From contig NZ_CP071501.1 in the NCBI RefSeq assembly GCF_017354985.1, positions 2,251,501 through 2,315,500 of the forward strand: a DNA stretch of 64,000 nucleotides, in the 5' to 3' direction. Shown in pieces: positions 44,866 to 58,114 of this stretch; positions within the stretch are counted from its first letter, which is position 1, and every line of letters begins with the position of its first letter. Origin of the DNA: Shewanella cyperi (GTDB lineage Bacteria > Pseudomonadota > Gammaproteobacteria > Enterobacterales > Shewanellaceae). The translations under genes and the position numbers were made by a program. The notes below the pieces were generated by a model, which had not been told where the DNA came from, ran no database searches, and saw only the letters and a program-made list of their open reading frames with translations.

Positions 44866-45565
44866 TACCCGTATCAGCGTCGGTATCAGCCGCCTGTTCC
44901 CCTGTAGCTATATTGAGGGACAGCAGGAGCAGTTGCTGATCATTCAGGAAAGCAGCCTTGACAGCAGCCTGTTCGAGCGGCTGCTGGCGCTGGGTTTCAG
45001 GCGTAGCGGCGATGCCATTTACAAGCCCCGCTGTCCCCACTGTGATGCCTGCAAACCCCTGCGTTTACCCGTTAATGAGTTCAGGGCATCAAAGCGTCAA
45101 AAGCGCACCCTGGCGGGTAACAGGGATTTGAGTTGGTATATGGTGAGCCAAAGCAGTGACGAGCATTATGCCCTGTACGATGCTTATATTCGTCAAAGGC
45201 ACCATGATGGCCCCATGTTTCCTCCGACTCGCGAACAATTTGACCATTTTATCCGCTGCCATTGGCTGCCACCGCAATTCCTCGAACTCCGGCTTGAGGG
45301 CAATTTAGTGGCTGTGGCGGTCACAGATGTGCTGCCCAACAGCCTTTCTGCCATTTACAGCTTTTTCCATCCCGATTATGACAAACGCTCCCTTGGCAGC
45401 CAGCTGATCCTGACCCAGATACAGATAGCCAGAGATTGGGGAAAGGACTTTCTCTACCTTGGATATCAAATAGATGAAAATCGCAAGATGAACTACAAGC
45501 GCCTCTATCACCCCTATCAAATTCTTGGTCCCATGGGGTGGGAATACGGCGAAGCCAGAAGTTGA
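44852..45565 (+). CDS. bpt: Aspartate/glutamate leucyltransferase (bacterial ATE-like)
   Basis: A 237-residue transferase of the arginyltransferase fold. The bacterial Bpt form adds Leu to N-terminal Asp or Glu, widening the N-degron pathway. The cysteine cluster [13 protein letters not shown] is near residues 57-69 and YKRLYHPYQ near 213-221. The start is TTG behind a good GAGGGAGGT site and inside aat, so the two transferases are translationally coupled. Confidence 0.92.
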   Translation: MEPVNTRISVGISRLFPCSYIEGQQEQLLIIQESSLDSSLFERLLALGFRRSGDAIYKPRCPHCDACKPLRLPVNEFRASKRQKRTLAGNRDLSWYMVSQSSDEHYALYDAYIRQRHHDGPMFPPTREQFDHFIRCHWLPPQFLELRLEGNLVAVAVTDVLPNSLSAIYSFFHPDYDKRSLGSQLILTQIQIARDWGKDFLYLGYQIDENRKMNYKRLYHPYQILGPMGWEYGEARS

Positions 45566-45674
45566 ATTTCCCCTCGCCGGGCCGGTAATCATTTAGCCGC
45601 TCCCCTTTACAGTCCGGGTAAATTGCGGCATGATACGCCCGTTTTTCATATTTGAAGGCTAATGGGACAATTAA

Positions 45675-45896
<222 letters not shown>

Positions 45897-45913
45897 TCCC
45901 GCTTCAATTATGC

Positions 45914-45940
45914 AAAAACCCGGCCTGAGCCGGGTTTTTA
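45914..45940. terminator. Terminator of infA
   Basis: AAAAACCCGGC at 45914-45924 pairs with GCCGGGTTTTT at 45929-45939 around a 4-nt loop. With runs on both sides it also serves the convergent clpA gene. Confidence 0.9.
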
Positions 45941-45959
45941 ATTACCTGAAACAGCGGGG

Positions 45960-48218
45960 TCAGGTCACCTTCTCGGCACACTCAGTGCTGATCACTATCT
46001 CACCGTCTTTGGCATCCACATGGGCAATACCGCCCTGCTCCAGGGTACCAAACAGTATCTCATCGGCCAGGGGCCGCTTGATAAGCTCGGTCACCACCCG
46101 GGCCATGGGTCTGGCACCCATTGCCTTGTCGTAACCCTTCTCGGCGAGCAGGGTGCGGGCTTCGTCGCTGACATGCAGAGTCACGCGCTTGGTGTCCAAT
46201 TGTGCCTGCAATTCCACCAGGAACTTGTCCACCACCTTGGCTATGATGGTCATATCCAAATGGTTGAACCAGATGATGGAATCGAGCCGGTTACGGAACT
46301 CGGGTGAAAAGACCCGGTTGATTTCCGACATGGCATCGTGGCTGTGATCCTGCTGTTTGAAGCCAATGGATTTACGCACTGTTTCCTGTACCCCGGCATT
46401 GGTGGTCATCACCAGGGTCACATTGCGAAAGTCCGCCTTGCGGCCATTGTTGTCGGTCAGGGTACCGTGATCCATCACCTGCAGCAGCAGGTTATAGACA
46501 TCCGGGTGCGCCTTTTCTATCTCATCGAGCAATACCACACTGTGTGGATGCTTGATGACGGCATCGGTCAGCAGACCGCCCTGGTCATAACCCACGTATC
46601 CCGGAGGCGCACCGATCAGGCGCGACACTGTATGGGATTCCATGTACTCGGACATATCGAAGCGGGTCAGCTTAAGCCCCAGGCACTTGGCCAACTGATT
46701 GGTGACTTCGGTTTTACCCACCCCTGTGGGGCCGGCAAACAGGAAGCTGCCGACGGGTTTGGTTTCGGTGCCCAAACCACTGCGGGACAGGCGAATGGCG
46801 GCACTCAGGCTTTCTATGGCCTTGTCCTGGCCGAAAACCACCATCTTGAGGTTACGTTCCAGGTTCTTGAGCATTTCCCTGTCACTGCTGGAAACCGATT
46901 TTTCCGGGATCCTGGCTATCTTGGCGATGATCGACTCGATTTCCGCCTGACCTATGGTTTTCTTGCGCTTACTCAGGGGCTGCATTGCCATTCTGGCGCC
47001 GGCTTCATCGATGACGTCTATGGCCTTGTCCGGCAGGTGTCTGTCATTGATGTGCTTGGCACTGAGCTCCGCGGCAGCACTCAGGGCCGCCAGGGTGTAC
47101 CGCACCCCATGGTGCTCTTCGTACTTGCTCTTGAGGCCCTGCAAAATCTTGGTGGTTTCAGCCACGCTGGGCTCGTTGATATCGATTTTCTGGAAGCGGC
47201 GCGCCAGCGCTCTGTCCTTCTCGAATATGCTCTGATATTCCTGGAAGGTGGTTGAGCCCATGCAGCGCAGATTGCCACTGGATAACAAGGGCTTAAGCAG
47301 ATTGGATGCATCCATTACACCACCTGAGGCCGCACCGGCACCTATGATGGTATGAATTTCATCGATGAACAGTATCGCGTGCTTGTCGCTGCTCAGCTCT
47401 TTCAGCAAATTCTTGAAGCGTTTTTCAAAATCCCCCCGATACTTGGTACCGGCCAACAGGGCGCCAAGATCCAGAGAATATACAGTGGCTTCCTGCATCA
47501 CCTCGGGCACATCGTTGTTGACTATCCGGTAGGCCAGGCCTTCGGCAATGGCGGTTTTACCTACGCCCGCCTCCCCCACCAACAGGGGATTGTTTTTGCG
47601 ACGACGGCAAAGGATCTGAATGGAGCGCTCTATCTCATCATGTCGTCCTATCAGGGGATCAATATTGCCCTGACTTGCCAACAGATTGAGATTGCTGGCA
47701 AATTGCGACAGCATACTGCTCTGCTCTTCGCCTTCGCTGTGATCTTCAATGCGCTCCTGCTCCTGAGGTGCCGGCGCATCCTCGTTCTTGGAGAAGCCAT
47801 GGGAGATATAATTCACCACGTCCAGGCGAGTGATGTCACTGCGCCTGAGCAAGTACACGGCCTGGGATTCCTGTTCACTGAAAATCGCCACCAGGACGTT
47901 GGCCCCCGTCACCTCATTGCGACCGGATGACTGCACATGGAATACGGCCCGCTGCAATACCCGTTGAAAACCCAGGGTTGGCTGGGTTTCCCTGTCATCG
48001 TCGGGATCTGTGATTAGTGGGGTGGTCTGTTGGATGAAGCTCGCCACTTCATCCCTGAGTTTATCTATATCGGCACCACAGGCCAGCAATGCTGCCTGGG
48101 CGGCAGGGTTGTCTATCAACGCCAACAGCAGGTGTTCAACCGTCATGTACTCATGACGGGCGTCCCTGGCTTGCTGAAACGCCAGATTTAAGGTCACTTC
48201 GAGATCTTTGTTCAGCAT
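45960..48218 (-). CDS. clpA: ATP-dependent Clp protease ATP-binding subunit ClpA
   Basis: A 752-residue AAA+ unfoldase that feeds ClpP. The N-terminal double Clp domain (about 1-145) binds ClpS. Walker A motifs GEAGVGKTA near 213 and GPTGVGKTE near 494 mark the two AAA+ modules, and an IGF-type ClpP-docking loop lies near 615 (KSIGF). The ATG at 48218 follows GAGGGGGT. It is 48 bp downstream of clpS and clearly cotranscribed. Confidence 0.96.
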   Translation of the reverse strand: MLNKDLEVTLNLAFQQARDARHEYMTVEHLLLALIDNPAAQAALLACGADIDKLRDEVASFIQQTTPLITDPDDDRETQPTLGFQRVLQRAVFHVQSSGRNEVTGANVLVAIFSEQESQAVYLLRRSDITRLDVVNYISHGFSKNEDAPAPQEQERIEDHSEGEEQSSMLSQFASNLNLLASQGNIDPLIGRHDEIERSIQILCRRRKNNPLLVGEAGVGKTAIAEGLAYRIVNNDVPEVMQEATVYSLDLGALLAGTKYRGDFEKRFKNLLKELSSDKHAILFIDEIHTIIGAGAASGGVMDASNLLKPLLSSGNLRCMGSTTFQEYQSIFEKDRALARRFQKIDINEPSVAETTKILQGLKSKYEEHHGVRYTLAALSAAAELSAKHINDRHLPDKAIDVIDEAGARMAMQPLSKRKKTIGQAEIESIIAKIARIPEKSVSSSDREMLKNLERNLKMVVFGQDKAIESLSAAIRLSRSGLGTETKPVGSFLFAGPTGVGKTEVTNQLAKCLGLKLTRFDMSEYMESHTVSRLIGAPPGYVGYDQGGLLTDAVIKHPHSVVLLDEIEKAHPDVYNLLLQVMDHGTLTDNNGRKADFRNVTLVMTTNAGVQETVRKSIGFKQQDHSHDAMSEINRVFSPEFRNRLDSIIWFNHLDMTIIAKVVDKFLVELQAQLDTKRVTLHVSDEARTLLAEKGYDKAMGARPMARVVTELIKRPLADEILFGTLEQGGIAHVDAKDGEIVISTECAEKVT

Positions 48219-48266
48219 AGGCACCCCCTCAAAATACGACACATGCGCAATAACTAGCTACTCGGG

Positions 48267-48575
48267 TTAGGCTTTTTCCAGTGAACACAGCAATGGATGT
48301 TGATTTTGTCTGGCAAACTGGTTCACCTGCACTACCTTGGTTTCAGCTATGCCAAAGGGAAACACACCACACACCGCTTTCCCCTGATGATGGATTTGCA
48401 ACATGACTTCCGTGGCTTGATGCTCATTCATTCTGAAGAACAGTTGAAGTACTTCTACCACAAAATCCATGGGGGTGTAATCGTCATTATTGAGGATTAC
48501 CTTATACATGGGGGGTGGCATCAGTTCGGTGTCAGCGCGTTCGACCACGCGCTCGATATTTCCTGCTTTCGCCAT
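48267..48575 (-). CDS. clpS: ClpS adaptor protein
   Basis: A 102-residue adaptor that hands N-degron substrates to ClpA. The core [20 protein letters not shown] (about 24-43) contains the N-residue binding Asn/Asp, and [19 protein letters not shown] follows near 52-70. It sits directly upstream of clpA and divergent from cspD, the E. coli arrangement. Confidence 0.95.
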   Translation of the reverse strand: MAKAGNIERVVERADTELMPPPMYKVILNNDDYTPMDFVVEVLQLFFRMNEHQATEVMLQIHHQGKAVCGVFPFGIAETKVVQVNQFARQNQHPLLCSLEKA

Positions 48576-48770
48576 AATAGCAATTTTAGCCTCTCGGATT
48601 TGGCAGTACCAAATGATACCGCGAATTTACGCAGATGTTGCTTCTTTGTTAATTTTCGCTTGACATCCACAAGTGCTGCTTTCATTCTGTTCATCGAGCG
48701 GAGATACGGACCCTGCTCAATCAGGTTTTACTATCTTACTGGGAAGTAGACAACAGAAGGAAGTGGAAGT

Positions 48771-48977
48771 ATGGCAAGCGGAACTGTTAAATGGTTCAAC
48801 AACGCCAAAGGATTCGGGTTTATCTGCCCTGATGAAGGTGGTGAGGACGTTTTTGCGCACTATTCAACTATCGAAATGGAAGGCTATCGAACTCTAAAAG
48901 CAGGCCAACCAGTCCAGTTCGAAGTGGAACAGGGCCCTAAAGGGATGCACGCTTCAGCGATTTCGCCGGCAAAATGA
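48771..48977 (+). CDS. cspD: Cold-shock-domain protein CspD
   Basis: A 68-residue OB-fold nucleic-acid binding protein with RNP1 (KGFGFI, about 13-18) and RNP2 (VFAHYS, about 27-32). In E. coli CspD is induced in stationary phase and inhibits replication. The position beside clpS, divergent, supports the cspD name over other cold-shock genes. AAGGAAG precedes the ATG. Confidence 0.92.
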   Translation: MASGTVKWFNNAKGFGFICPDEGGEDVFAHYSTIEMEGYRTLKAGQPVQFEVEQGPKGMHASAISPAK

Positions 48978-48997
48978 TATTTTGCTGACAGGAAACC

Positions 48998-49024
48998 AAA
49001 AAGGCAGCTAAAAGCTGCCTTTTT
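48998..49024 (+). terminator. Terminator of cspD
   Basis: AAAAAGGCAGCT (48998-49009) and AGCTGCCTTTTT (49013-49024) form a hairpin with a 3-nt loop, 21 bp past the cspD stop. Confidence 0.88.
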
Positions 49025-49051
49025 ATTTGCCCAGCCTTTACCTGAACCCAT

Positions 49052-49081
49052 AAAAAACGGGAGCCTGAGCTCCCGTTTTTT
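49052..49081 (-). terminator. Terminator of icd
   Basis: AAAAAACGGGAGC (49052-49064) and its complement (49069-49081) form a hairpin with a 4-nt loop and T runs on both strands. It lies 12 bp past the icd stop and can also back up the cspD terminator. Confidence 0.9.
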
Positions 49082-49093
49082 ATTCAGTCAACA

Positions 49094-51349
<2,256 letters not shown>

Positions 51350-51531
51350 TTATTATTTTTATTCTGTCCGGAACGGCGCCGCATTTTCCTGGTGGGCTGC
51401 CAGTCCCATCGCCGCCAAACCTTGCGGTATTCGAGGCCCGATAATCGTCCCCGCTTCCCCTTGGGCCACGGCATTTTAATGGCGGACATCATAGTGCATC
51501 CACGCCAATATTCAAATTCCACTAACGGCGA

Positions 51532-52335
51532 ATGCCAAGTAGACTGTACAGATCTGCAAACAAACCGGAAATTTCAGTGCCAAAGCCGACTTCCACCCCA
51601 AGGGCCAGAAGTGACCGCAGCACCCGCGGCAATAAAAGTACCGCCACCGCTCCCCGCCCCCTTTCCGGGCGGTCAAAGCCCAAAGCTGTGCCCAAGGCCA
51701 ACCCCCGGGCCACACCTACGCAAAAGCCTAAGTCCAAACCAAAGGGGCCGACCCAGGTGGTACTGTTCAATAAGCCTTTCGATGTGCTGTGCCAGTTTAC
51801 CGATGAAGATGGTCGTCAAACCCTGAAGGACTTTATCCCCATCAGCGATGTCTATGCCGCCGGTCGGCTCGACAGGGACAGCGAAGGCTTGTTGCTGCTG
51901 ACCAACAATGGCGCCCTGCAATCCAGGCTGACCGAGCCCAAGCGCAAAACCTGGAAAACCTACTGGGTGCAGGTGGAAGGCATTCCCGATGCCGCCGCCA
52001 TTAACGCCCTGCAACAGGGGGTGGAGCTTAAAGATGGCATGACGGCGCCCGCCAGGGTGCGCCCCATGGCGGCCCCCGATGTCTGGCCCCGTAATCCGCC
52101 CATACGGGAGCGGCAATCTGTGCCCGACAGCTGGCTGGAAATTCAGATCTGTGAAGGTCGCAACCGTCAGGTCAGACGCATGACAGCCCATGTGGGTTAC
52201 CCAACCCTGAGGTTAATCCGCTGGCAAATAGGCGAATTTTGTCTGGGGGATTTGGCCAGCGGCGAATACCGACTGCTGAGCCCGGAAGAATTGGCCCGCT
52301 TGGAAAAGGCTGCCACAGGCGGGAGGAACAGCTAA
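51532..52335 (+). CDS. rluE: 23S rRNA pseudouridine(2457) synthase
   Basis: A 267-residue RsuA-family pseudouridine synthase. The catalytic Asp lies in [18 protein letters not shown] near residues 110-127, and [20 protein letters not shown] near 212-231 is typical. The first roughly 70 residues are a Lys/Arg/Pro/Ser-rich, probably disordered, tail, longer than in E. coli RluE. The chosen ATG has no strong ribosome-binding site, so the true start is somewhat uncertain. Confidence 0.9.
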   Translation: MPSRLYRSANKPEISVPKPTSTPRARSDRSTRGNKSTATAPRPLSGRSKPKAVPKANPRATPTQKPKSKPKGPTQVVLFNKPFDVLCQFTDEDGRQTLKDFIPISDVYAAGRLDRDSEGLLLLTNNGALQSRLTEPKRKTWKTYWVQVEGIPDAAAINALQQGVELKDGMTAPARVRPMAAPDVWPRNPPIRERQSVPDSWLEIQICEGRNRQVRRMTAHVGYPTLRLIRWQIGEFCLGDLASGEYRLLSPEELARLEKAATGGRNS

Positions 52336-52811
52336 TGGACAGATACAGACCCAATGTCACAGTGGCCTGCGTTATCGAGGCTGCGGGACAGTTTTTGTTC
52401 GTGGAAGAAACTATCGACGGTCACGCCACCCTCAACCAACCGGCGGGGCATCTGGAAGCCGGTGAAAGCCTGTTGCAGGCCTGCAGCCGCGAGGTACTGG
52501 AAGAAACCGGTCTGCAATTAATGCCGCAGGGATTGGTGGGTATTTATCAGTTCAGCGCCTCACCTGAGCTGGCGTTTCTGCGATTCACCTTTTATTGCCA
52601 ATTGCCGGCGCCCCTTACGGGCCGCCCCCAGGATAAGGTCATCAAGGACCTGCACTGGCTGAGTCCGGCGCAGCTGGATAACAGCCCCCTCGCCCTTCGC
52701 AGCCCCTTGGTTCGCAAATGTATTGAGGATTACCTGGCCGGCAAACGCTTCAGCCTTGATCTGCTGGACAGCAGCATGCTGGCGATAGCCGCTGAGGCCA
52801 AGGCGTGCTAG
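52335..52811 (+). CDS. nudJ: Nudix hydrolase NudJ (HMP-PP / nucleotide phosphatase)
   Basis: A 158-residue Nudix enzyme. The Nudix box G-x5-E-x7-REVxEExG spans about residues 38-59 (GHLEAGESLLQACSREVLEE then TG). In E. coli NudJ hydrolyses thiamine precursor and nucleoside di/triphosphates. The start overlaps the rluE stop in TAATG, preceded by GGGAGGA, so translation is coupled; the same order is found in E. coli. Confidence 0.92.
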   Translation: MDRYRPNVTVACVIEAAGQFLFVEETIDGHATLNQPAGHLEAGESLLQACSREVLEETGLQLMPQGLVGIYQFSASPELAFLRFTFYCQLPAPLTGRPQDKVIKDLHWLSPAQLDNSPLALRSPLVRKCIEDYLAGKRFSLDLLDSSMLAIAAEAKAC

Positions 52812-52814
52812 AAT

Positions 52815-52919
52815 ACGGCCCCGCACAAACGGCCACTAAGTTGAGATAAGGTTAAGAGCTAAAGTTAAGAGCTAAGCTCAGAGCCGGCAGATTAATGCCG
52901 ATAGCGCCTCTGGGGCCGT
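52815..52919 (+). other. Structured leader region upstream of mnmA
   Basis: ACGGCCCC at 52815-52822 is perfectly complementary to GGGGCCGT at 52912-52919, closing a 105-nt region. Inside are a direct repeat GTTAAGAGCTA (52851-52861 and 52864-52874) and a small hairpin CGGCA/TGCCG (52885-52900). This may be a structured mnmA leader; no riboswitch class is recognised. Confidence 0.35.
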
Positions 52920-52955
52920 GCACCATCCAACAGTTTTTATGGTTTTCAGGAAAGT

Positions 52956-54068
52956 ATGACGTCAACTAGCCCTTCTTCTGCCAAAAAAGTCATCGTCGGC
53001 ATGTCCGGCGGCGTGGACTCCTCCGTATCCGCTTACCTGCTGCTGCAGCAGGGTTACCAGGTGGAAGGCTTGTTCATGAAAAACTGGGAAGAAGACGATA
53101 CCAACGAATACTGTGCCGCCGCCGAGGATCTCAAAGATGCCCAGGCGGTGTGCGACAAACTGGGGATCAAACTGCACACGGTCAACTTTGCCGCCGAGTA
53201 CTGGGACAATGTGTTCGAGTATTTCCTCGCCGAATACAAGGCCGGCCGGACCCCGAATCCGGACATCATGTGCAACAAGGAAATCAAGTTCAAAGCCTTC
53301 CTGGAATTCGCGGACGAGATCCTCGACGCCGATTACATCGCCATGGGCCACTACGTGCGCCGCCGCGACACAGGTGACAAGACCGAAATGCTGCGCGGTA
53401 TCGATGGCAACAAAGATCAGAGTTACTTCCTTTATACCCTGAGTCACGAGCAGGTGGCCCGCAGCCTGTTTCCGGTCGGCGAACTGGAAAAACCCGAGGT
53501 GCGCCGCATCGCGGAGGAACAGGGACTGATCACCCATGACAAGAAAGACAGCACAGGCATCTGTTTTATCGGCGAACGCAAGTTCAAGGATTTTCTCGCC
53601 ACCTACCTGCCAGCGCAGCCCGGTGACATTGAAACTCCCGAGGGTGAAGTGGTCGGCCGTCACGAAGGTCTGATGTATCACACCCTGGGTCAACGCAAGG
53701 GTCTGGGCATAGGCGGCATGAAAAACGCCAATGACGATCCCTGGTATGTGGTCGACAAGGACATAGAGCGCAATGTACTGGTGGTCGCCCAGGGCGGTCA
53801 CCACCCAAGGCTGATGTCGGTCGGCATGATGGTCAATCAGTTGCACTGGGTAGACAGAGTCGGTCCCGCCGATGGCGCGGCCATCACGGTCAAGACCCGT
53901 TATCGCCAGCAGGACATAGGTTGCCGTGTCGAACATGTTGCCGACGGCCTTATCCGCGTCATCTTTGATGAAGCCGTAGCTGCGGTTACCCCGGGGCAAT
54001 CCGCGGTCTTTTACGACGGCGAAGTGTGCCTCGGTGGCGGCATTATCGACAGTCTTATCAAGGAGTAA
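52956..54068 (+). CDS. mnmA: tRNA-specific 2-thiouridylase MnmA
   Basis: A 370-residue enzyme that thiolates U34 of Lys, Glu and Gln tRNAs. The PP-loop SGGVDSS is at about 17-23, and the two catalytic cysteines are C106 ([12 protein letters not shown]) and C203 ([12 protein letters not shown]). Length and order (rluE-nudJ-mnmA-hflD-purB) match the E. coli locus. Confidence 0.96.
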   Translation: MTSTSPSSAKKVIVGMSGGVDSSVSAYLLLQQGYQVEGLFMKNWEEDDTNEYCAAAEDLKDAQAVCDKLGIKLHTVNFAAEYWDNVFEYFLAEYKAGRTPNPDIMCNKEIKFKAFLEFADEILDADYIAMGHYVRRRDTGDKTEMLRGIDGNKDQSYFLYTLSHEQVARSLFPVGELEKPEVRRIAEEQGLITHDKKDSTGICFIGERKFKDFLATYLPAQPGDIETPEGEVVGRHEGLMYHTLGQRKGLGIGGMKNANDDPWYVVDKDIERNVLVVAQGGHHPRLMSVGMMVNQLHWVDRVGPADGAAITVKTRYRQQDIGCRVEHVADGLIRVIFDEAVAAVTPGQSAVFYDGEVCLGGGIIDSLIKE

Positions 54069-54072
54069 CGCC

Positions 54073-54693
54073 GTGTCTGCAGCAGCTTTGGAAGCAAGAA
54101 CCATGGCCTTTGCCGGCATATTGCAGGCACTGGCCCAGGTACAATACCTGGCCCGCCATGGTGACGGCGACAAAGACGCCATGGCCGCCAGTCTGAACAC
54201 CATCCTGGTGACCAATCCGGATCAGCCGGACGATGTGTATCAGGATAAGCAGCAGCTGCACAGCGGCTATAAGTGGATTATCAATCAGCTCGGTGACGGC
54301 AGCGACAAAGACGTGGAAATTACCCGCTACCTGGTGGGCTTGCTGGCCCTGGAGCGCAAGCTGAGCCGCAATCGTCAGGCCCTGGGCATGCTTGCGGAGC
54401 GCATCAATCAAATTCATCGCCAGCTCAATCACTTTGCCATTACCGATGAGCAGGTCATCGCCAATCTGGCCAGTATTTACAGCGACATCATCAGCAATCT
54501 TGGGCCCAAACTGCAGATCACAGGCAACCCCTTGGTATTGCAACGGCCCCAGGTGCAGCAGAAAATCCGCGCCCTGTTATTGGCTGCCATGCGCAGCGCC
54601 GTGTTGTGGCGCCAGCTCGGCGGCAAACGCCGTCATCTGGTGTTTGCCCGTAAGGCAATAGTGGATGTCGCCAGAAAAAATCTAAATTTTTAA
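54073..54693 (+). CDS. hflD: High-frequency lysogenization protein HflD homologue
   Basis: A 206-residue, mostly helical protein with the HflD hallmarks [13 protein letters not shown]...[12 protein letters not shown] and [39 protein letters not shown]. coli HflD is a peripheral membrane protein affecting lambda CII stability; its native role is not clear. The start is a GTG preceded by AAGGAG, five bases after the mnmA stop. Confidence 0.9.
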   Translation: MSAAALEARTMAFAGILQALAQVQYLARHGDGDKDAMAASLNTILVTNPDQPDDVYQDKQQLHSGYKWIINQLGDGSDKDVEITRYLVGLLALERKLSRNRQALGMLAERINQIHRQLNHFAITDEQVIANLASIYSDIISNLGPKLQITGNPLVLQRPQVQQKIRALLLAAMRSAVLWRQLGGKRRHLVFARKAIVDVARKNLNF

Positions 54694-54716
54694 ACAGCTT
54701 ACCCTATAAACAATAA

Positions 54717-56111
<1,395 letters not shown>

Positions 56112-56130
56112 CACGAGTTCCGGTCACAAG

Positions 56131-56162
56131 AGGCGGCACTGGTTTCCAGTACCGCCTTTTTT
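56131..56162 (+). terminator. Terminator of purB
   Basis: A 12-bp stem with one mismatch (AGGCGGCACTGG, 56131-56142, and CCAGTACCGCCT, 56146-56157) and a 3-nt loop is followed by a T run of six. Confidence 0.88.
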
Positions 56163-56196
56163 CACCCTGTCATTACCCGCTTATGGACCTTCCACC

Positions 56197-57327
56197 ATGT
56201 ATCAGTTGAATATAGATAAAGCCGAATTCCTGCGGGATGTCTGGCAACAGCAACCCAAGGTTTTCCCCCGCGCCTTTGTGGACTTCGTCGACCCCATCGC
56301 CGCCGATGAACTGGCGGGTCTGGCCTGCGAAGAGGAAGTTTCTTCACGCATAGTGGTCACCAAGGGCAATGACTGGGAAGTGATATCCGGCCCCTTTGAA
56401 GACTACGACGCCTACGGTGAGAGCCACTGGCAACTGCTGGTACAGGCGGTAAATCACTGGTACCCCGACGCCCAGCCGCTGGTGGAAGCCTTTCGCTTTC
56501 TGCCCGACTGGCGTTTTGATGATCTGATGGTGTCCTTTGCCACGCCCCAGGGCGGCGTAGGTCCCCATATAGACAACTACGATGTGTTCATTATCCAGGG
56601 TGAAGGCCGCCGTCGCTGGACCGTGGGTCCCAAAGGCCAGTACGCGCGCCGTGGCAATAATCCCGAATCACCGCTGATTGAAGACTTTGAACCCATCATT
56701 GACGTGGTGCTGGAGGCCGGGGATGTGCTCTATATTCCTCCGGGATTCCCTCATCAGGGCGAAACCCTGAGTCTGGCCCTGTCCTATTCCATGGGATTTC
56801 GGGCACCGAGTCAGCAGGAGCTGGTAAGTGAATTGGCAGATTTCCTTATCGATACCAATCAGGGGCAGCAGCGTTTTATCAGCAGCAGTGAAGCCGGCAG
56901 CCAAGGCCTGGTATCCTGCAGCGAACAGACTGGGATCATGGCCCTGTTGGCCGAGCTGGCAAATACGCCGTCCCAGTACATACCTGTGCTTGGCAAGTTG
57001 CTCAGTCAAAACCGCTTTGAACTCGATATCTGCGAAAACGAATCGGCGATGGATCTGACCGAGCTGACCGACGCGCTCGACGATGGCGCCAATCTGGTGC
57101 GCATTGGCGGCTTGAAAGTGTTGCGAATGGAAGCGGATCCCGAGGCCCGTCTGTTTATTGCCGGTGAAAGCTTGCCAATAACCGAGGCCAGCCCTGACGA
57201 GTTATCTCTGGTTGCCAATGCCACTTGCCTGGATGCCGGCGCTGTGGCCCCCCTGCTGGCCAAGCCCTGCTGGCAAAACTTCTGGTTGACCATGCTGGAA
57301 AAAGGCTACTGGTACCTGGGTGAATAA
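56197..57327 (+). CDS. roxA: Ribosomal protein L16 arginine hydroxylase
   Basis: A 376-residue JmjC/cupin 2-oxoglutarate oxygenase (YcfD family) that hydroxylates an arginine of ribosomal protein L16. The iron ligands are H124 and D126 (GPHIDNYDVF) and H186 (GFPHQGE), each one residue from the E. coli positions. The C-terminal winged-helix-like region is present. It has its own upstream region and terminator. Confidence 0.93.
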   Translation: MYQLNIDKAEFLRDVWQQQPKVFPRAFVDFVDPIAADELAGLACEEEVSSRIVVTKGNDWEVISGPFEDYDAYGESHWQLLVQAVNHWYPDAQPLVEAFRFLPDWRFDDLMVSFATPQGGVGPHIDNYDVFIIQGEGRRRWTVGPKGQYARRGNNPESPLIEDFEPIIDVVLEAGDVLYIPPGFPHQGETLSLALSYSMGFRAPSQQELVSELADFLIDTNQGQQRFISSSEAGSQGLVSCSEQTGIMALLAELANTPSQYIPVLGKLLSQNRFELDICENESAMDLTELTDALDDGANLVRIGGLKVLRMEADPEARLFIAGESLPITEASPDELSLVANATCLDAGAVAPLLAKPCWQNFWLTMLEKGYWYLGE

Positions 57328-57345
57328 GCCCAGGCCACACCCATT

Positions 57346-57372
57346 AAAAAAGGCACCCTGAGGTGCCTTTTC
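57346..57372 (+). terminator. Terminator of roxA
   Basis: AAAAGGCACC/GGTGCCTTTT with a CTGA loop lies about 20 bp past the roxA stop and faces the convergent DUF4826 gene. Confidence 0.85.
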
Positions 57373-57411
57373 TATTTGAGCAAGCCTTAATCGACTGGGC
57401 TCAAGCCACAC

Positions 57412-57855
57412 TTAGCCCCAGAGTTTCTCGTCGGCCTGCATCTGATACAGGCTTTGGGCTCGGGAGATCAACAGATTGGCAAACTTGGCCTGGGTGGGGT
57501 CTTTAACCGCACCTGACTTAATGAGATTTTCAGCCTTCAGCTGCCACATCATGGAGAAATGACGCATGGCCTCGCGCGCGGTGCCCGCGACTTTGACATC
57601 CACATAATCGGTGGGCAGATCGCCCGACATGACCCAGAAGGTCTGTTTGGCAGGCTTTTGGGCTTCCATCTTCCACACTGCAACGTAGGGAGGCAGGTAA
57701 CGGCATTCATCCACCAGCACCTTGCCGGGCAATATGCCCTTCTCGGCCAGGAAACGGTTGGCCTTTTGAAAATGAGCCCGGACCCACTCCTGACGCATGG
57801 CTTCAGCATCCATCTGAGTGTTATTGACTTGTGGCTCTACAGCTTGTTCAGTCAT
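57412..57855 (-). CDS. DUF4826 family protein
   Basis: A 147-residue soluble protein that I believe belongs to DUF4826, a small gammaproteobacterial family of unknown function. It has WVRAHFQKANRFLAEKG near residues 24-40, YLPPYVAVWKMEA near 53-65, FWVMSGDLPTDYV near 73-85 and a helical C terminus. No catalytic motif or signal peptide is visible. GGAAAGAAG precedes the ATG. It diverges from the leucine dehydrogenase gene. Confidence 0.7.
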   Translation of the reverse strand: MTEQAVEPQVNNTQMDAEAMRQEWVRAHFQKANRFLAEKGILPGKVLVDECRYLPPYVAVWKMEAQKPAKQTFWVMSGDLPTDYVDVKVAGTAREAMRHFSMMWQLKAENLIKSGAVKDPTQAKFANLLISRAQSLYQMQADEKLWG

Positions 57856-57946
57856 ACTTCTTTCCTATCTTATTGTTATGCTGCGGATTATATCTACTAT
57901 CTGTTCATTGTCTTGCTGACAGTTTCATCCTCACTCCAGCCAAAGC

Positions 57947-57960
57947 TTACGTTGACGTAA
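57947..57960. promoter_or_regulatory. LiuR-like palindrome upstream of leucine dehydrogenase
   Basis: TTACGT-TG-ACGTAA is a perfect inverted repeat about 155 bp upstream of the ldh start. MerR-type LiuR regulators of branched-chain amino-acid catabolism bind ACGT-rich palindromes of this kind (from memory), and leucine dehydrogenase would be a sensible target. It lies 92 bp upstream of the divergent DUF4826 gene. Confidence 0.4.
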
Positions 57961-58050
57961 AGTGGAAAGCAAAATTGCCATGTCGATCACAATTAATCCG
58001 CATTCAGGCTTGGTCGAGAGTAGCGCTAAATGCTATCGTTCTGCAATAAA

Positions 58051-58091
58051 TATAACAAGTCGACCGCGGGCCCCTGGCCTGCGGTATTTTT
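58051..58091 (+). promoter_or_regulatory. Candidate -10 box and leader hairpin of ldh
   Basis: TATAAC at 58051-58056 could be the -10 of ldh. It is followed at once by a 9-bp stem with one G-T pair, CCGCGGGCC (58064-58072) and GGCCTGCGG (58076-58084), and then TATTTTTA. Depending on the true start of transcription, this is either a protective 5' stem or a terminator-type attenuator 24 bp before the ldh start. Confidence 0.4.
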
Positions 58092-58114
58092 AAGCGCATA
58101 GCGGAGATCTCCAC

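Noticed and set aside
48660-48688. TTGACA as a -35 for cspD
   Set aside because: The hexamer is perfect, but no acceptable -10 lies 16-18 bp downstream (CATTCT at 17 bp), so I do not call a promoter.
52962-54215. 417-codon open frame antisense to mnmA
   Set aside because: Shadow of mnmA, whose catalytic residues are all present.
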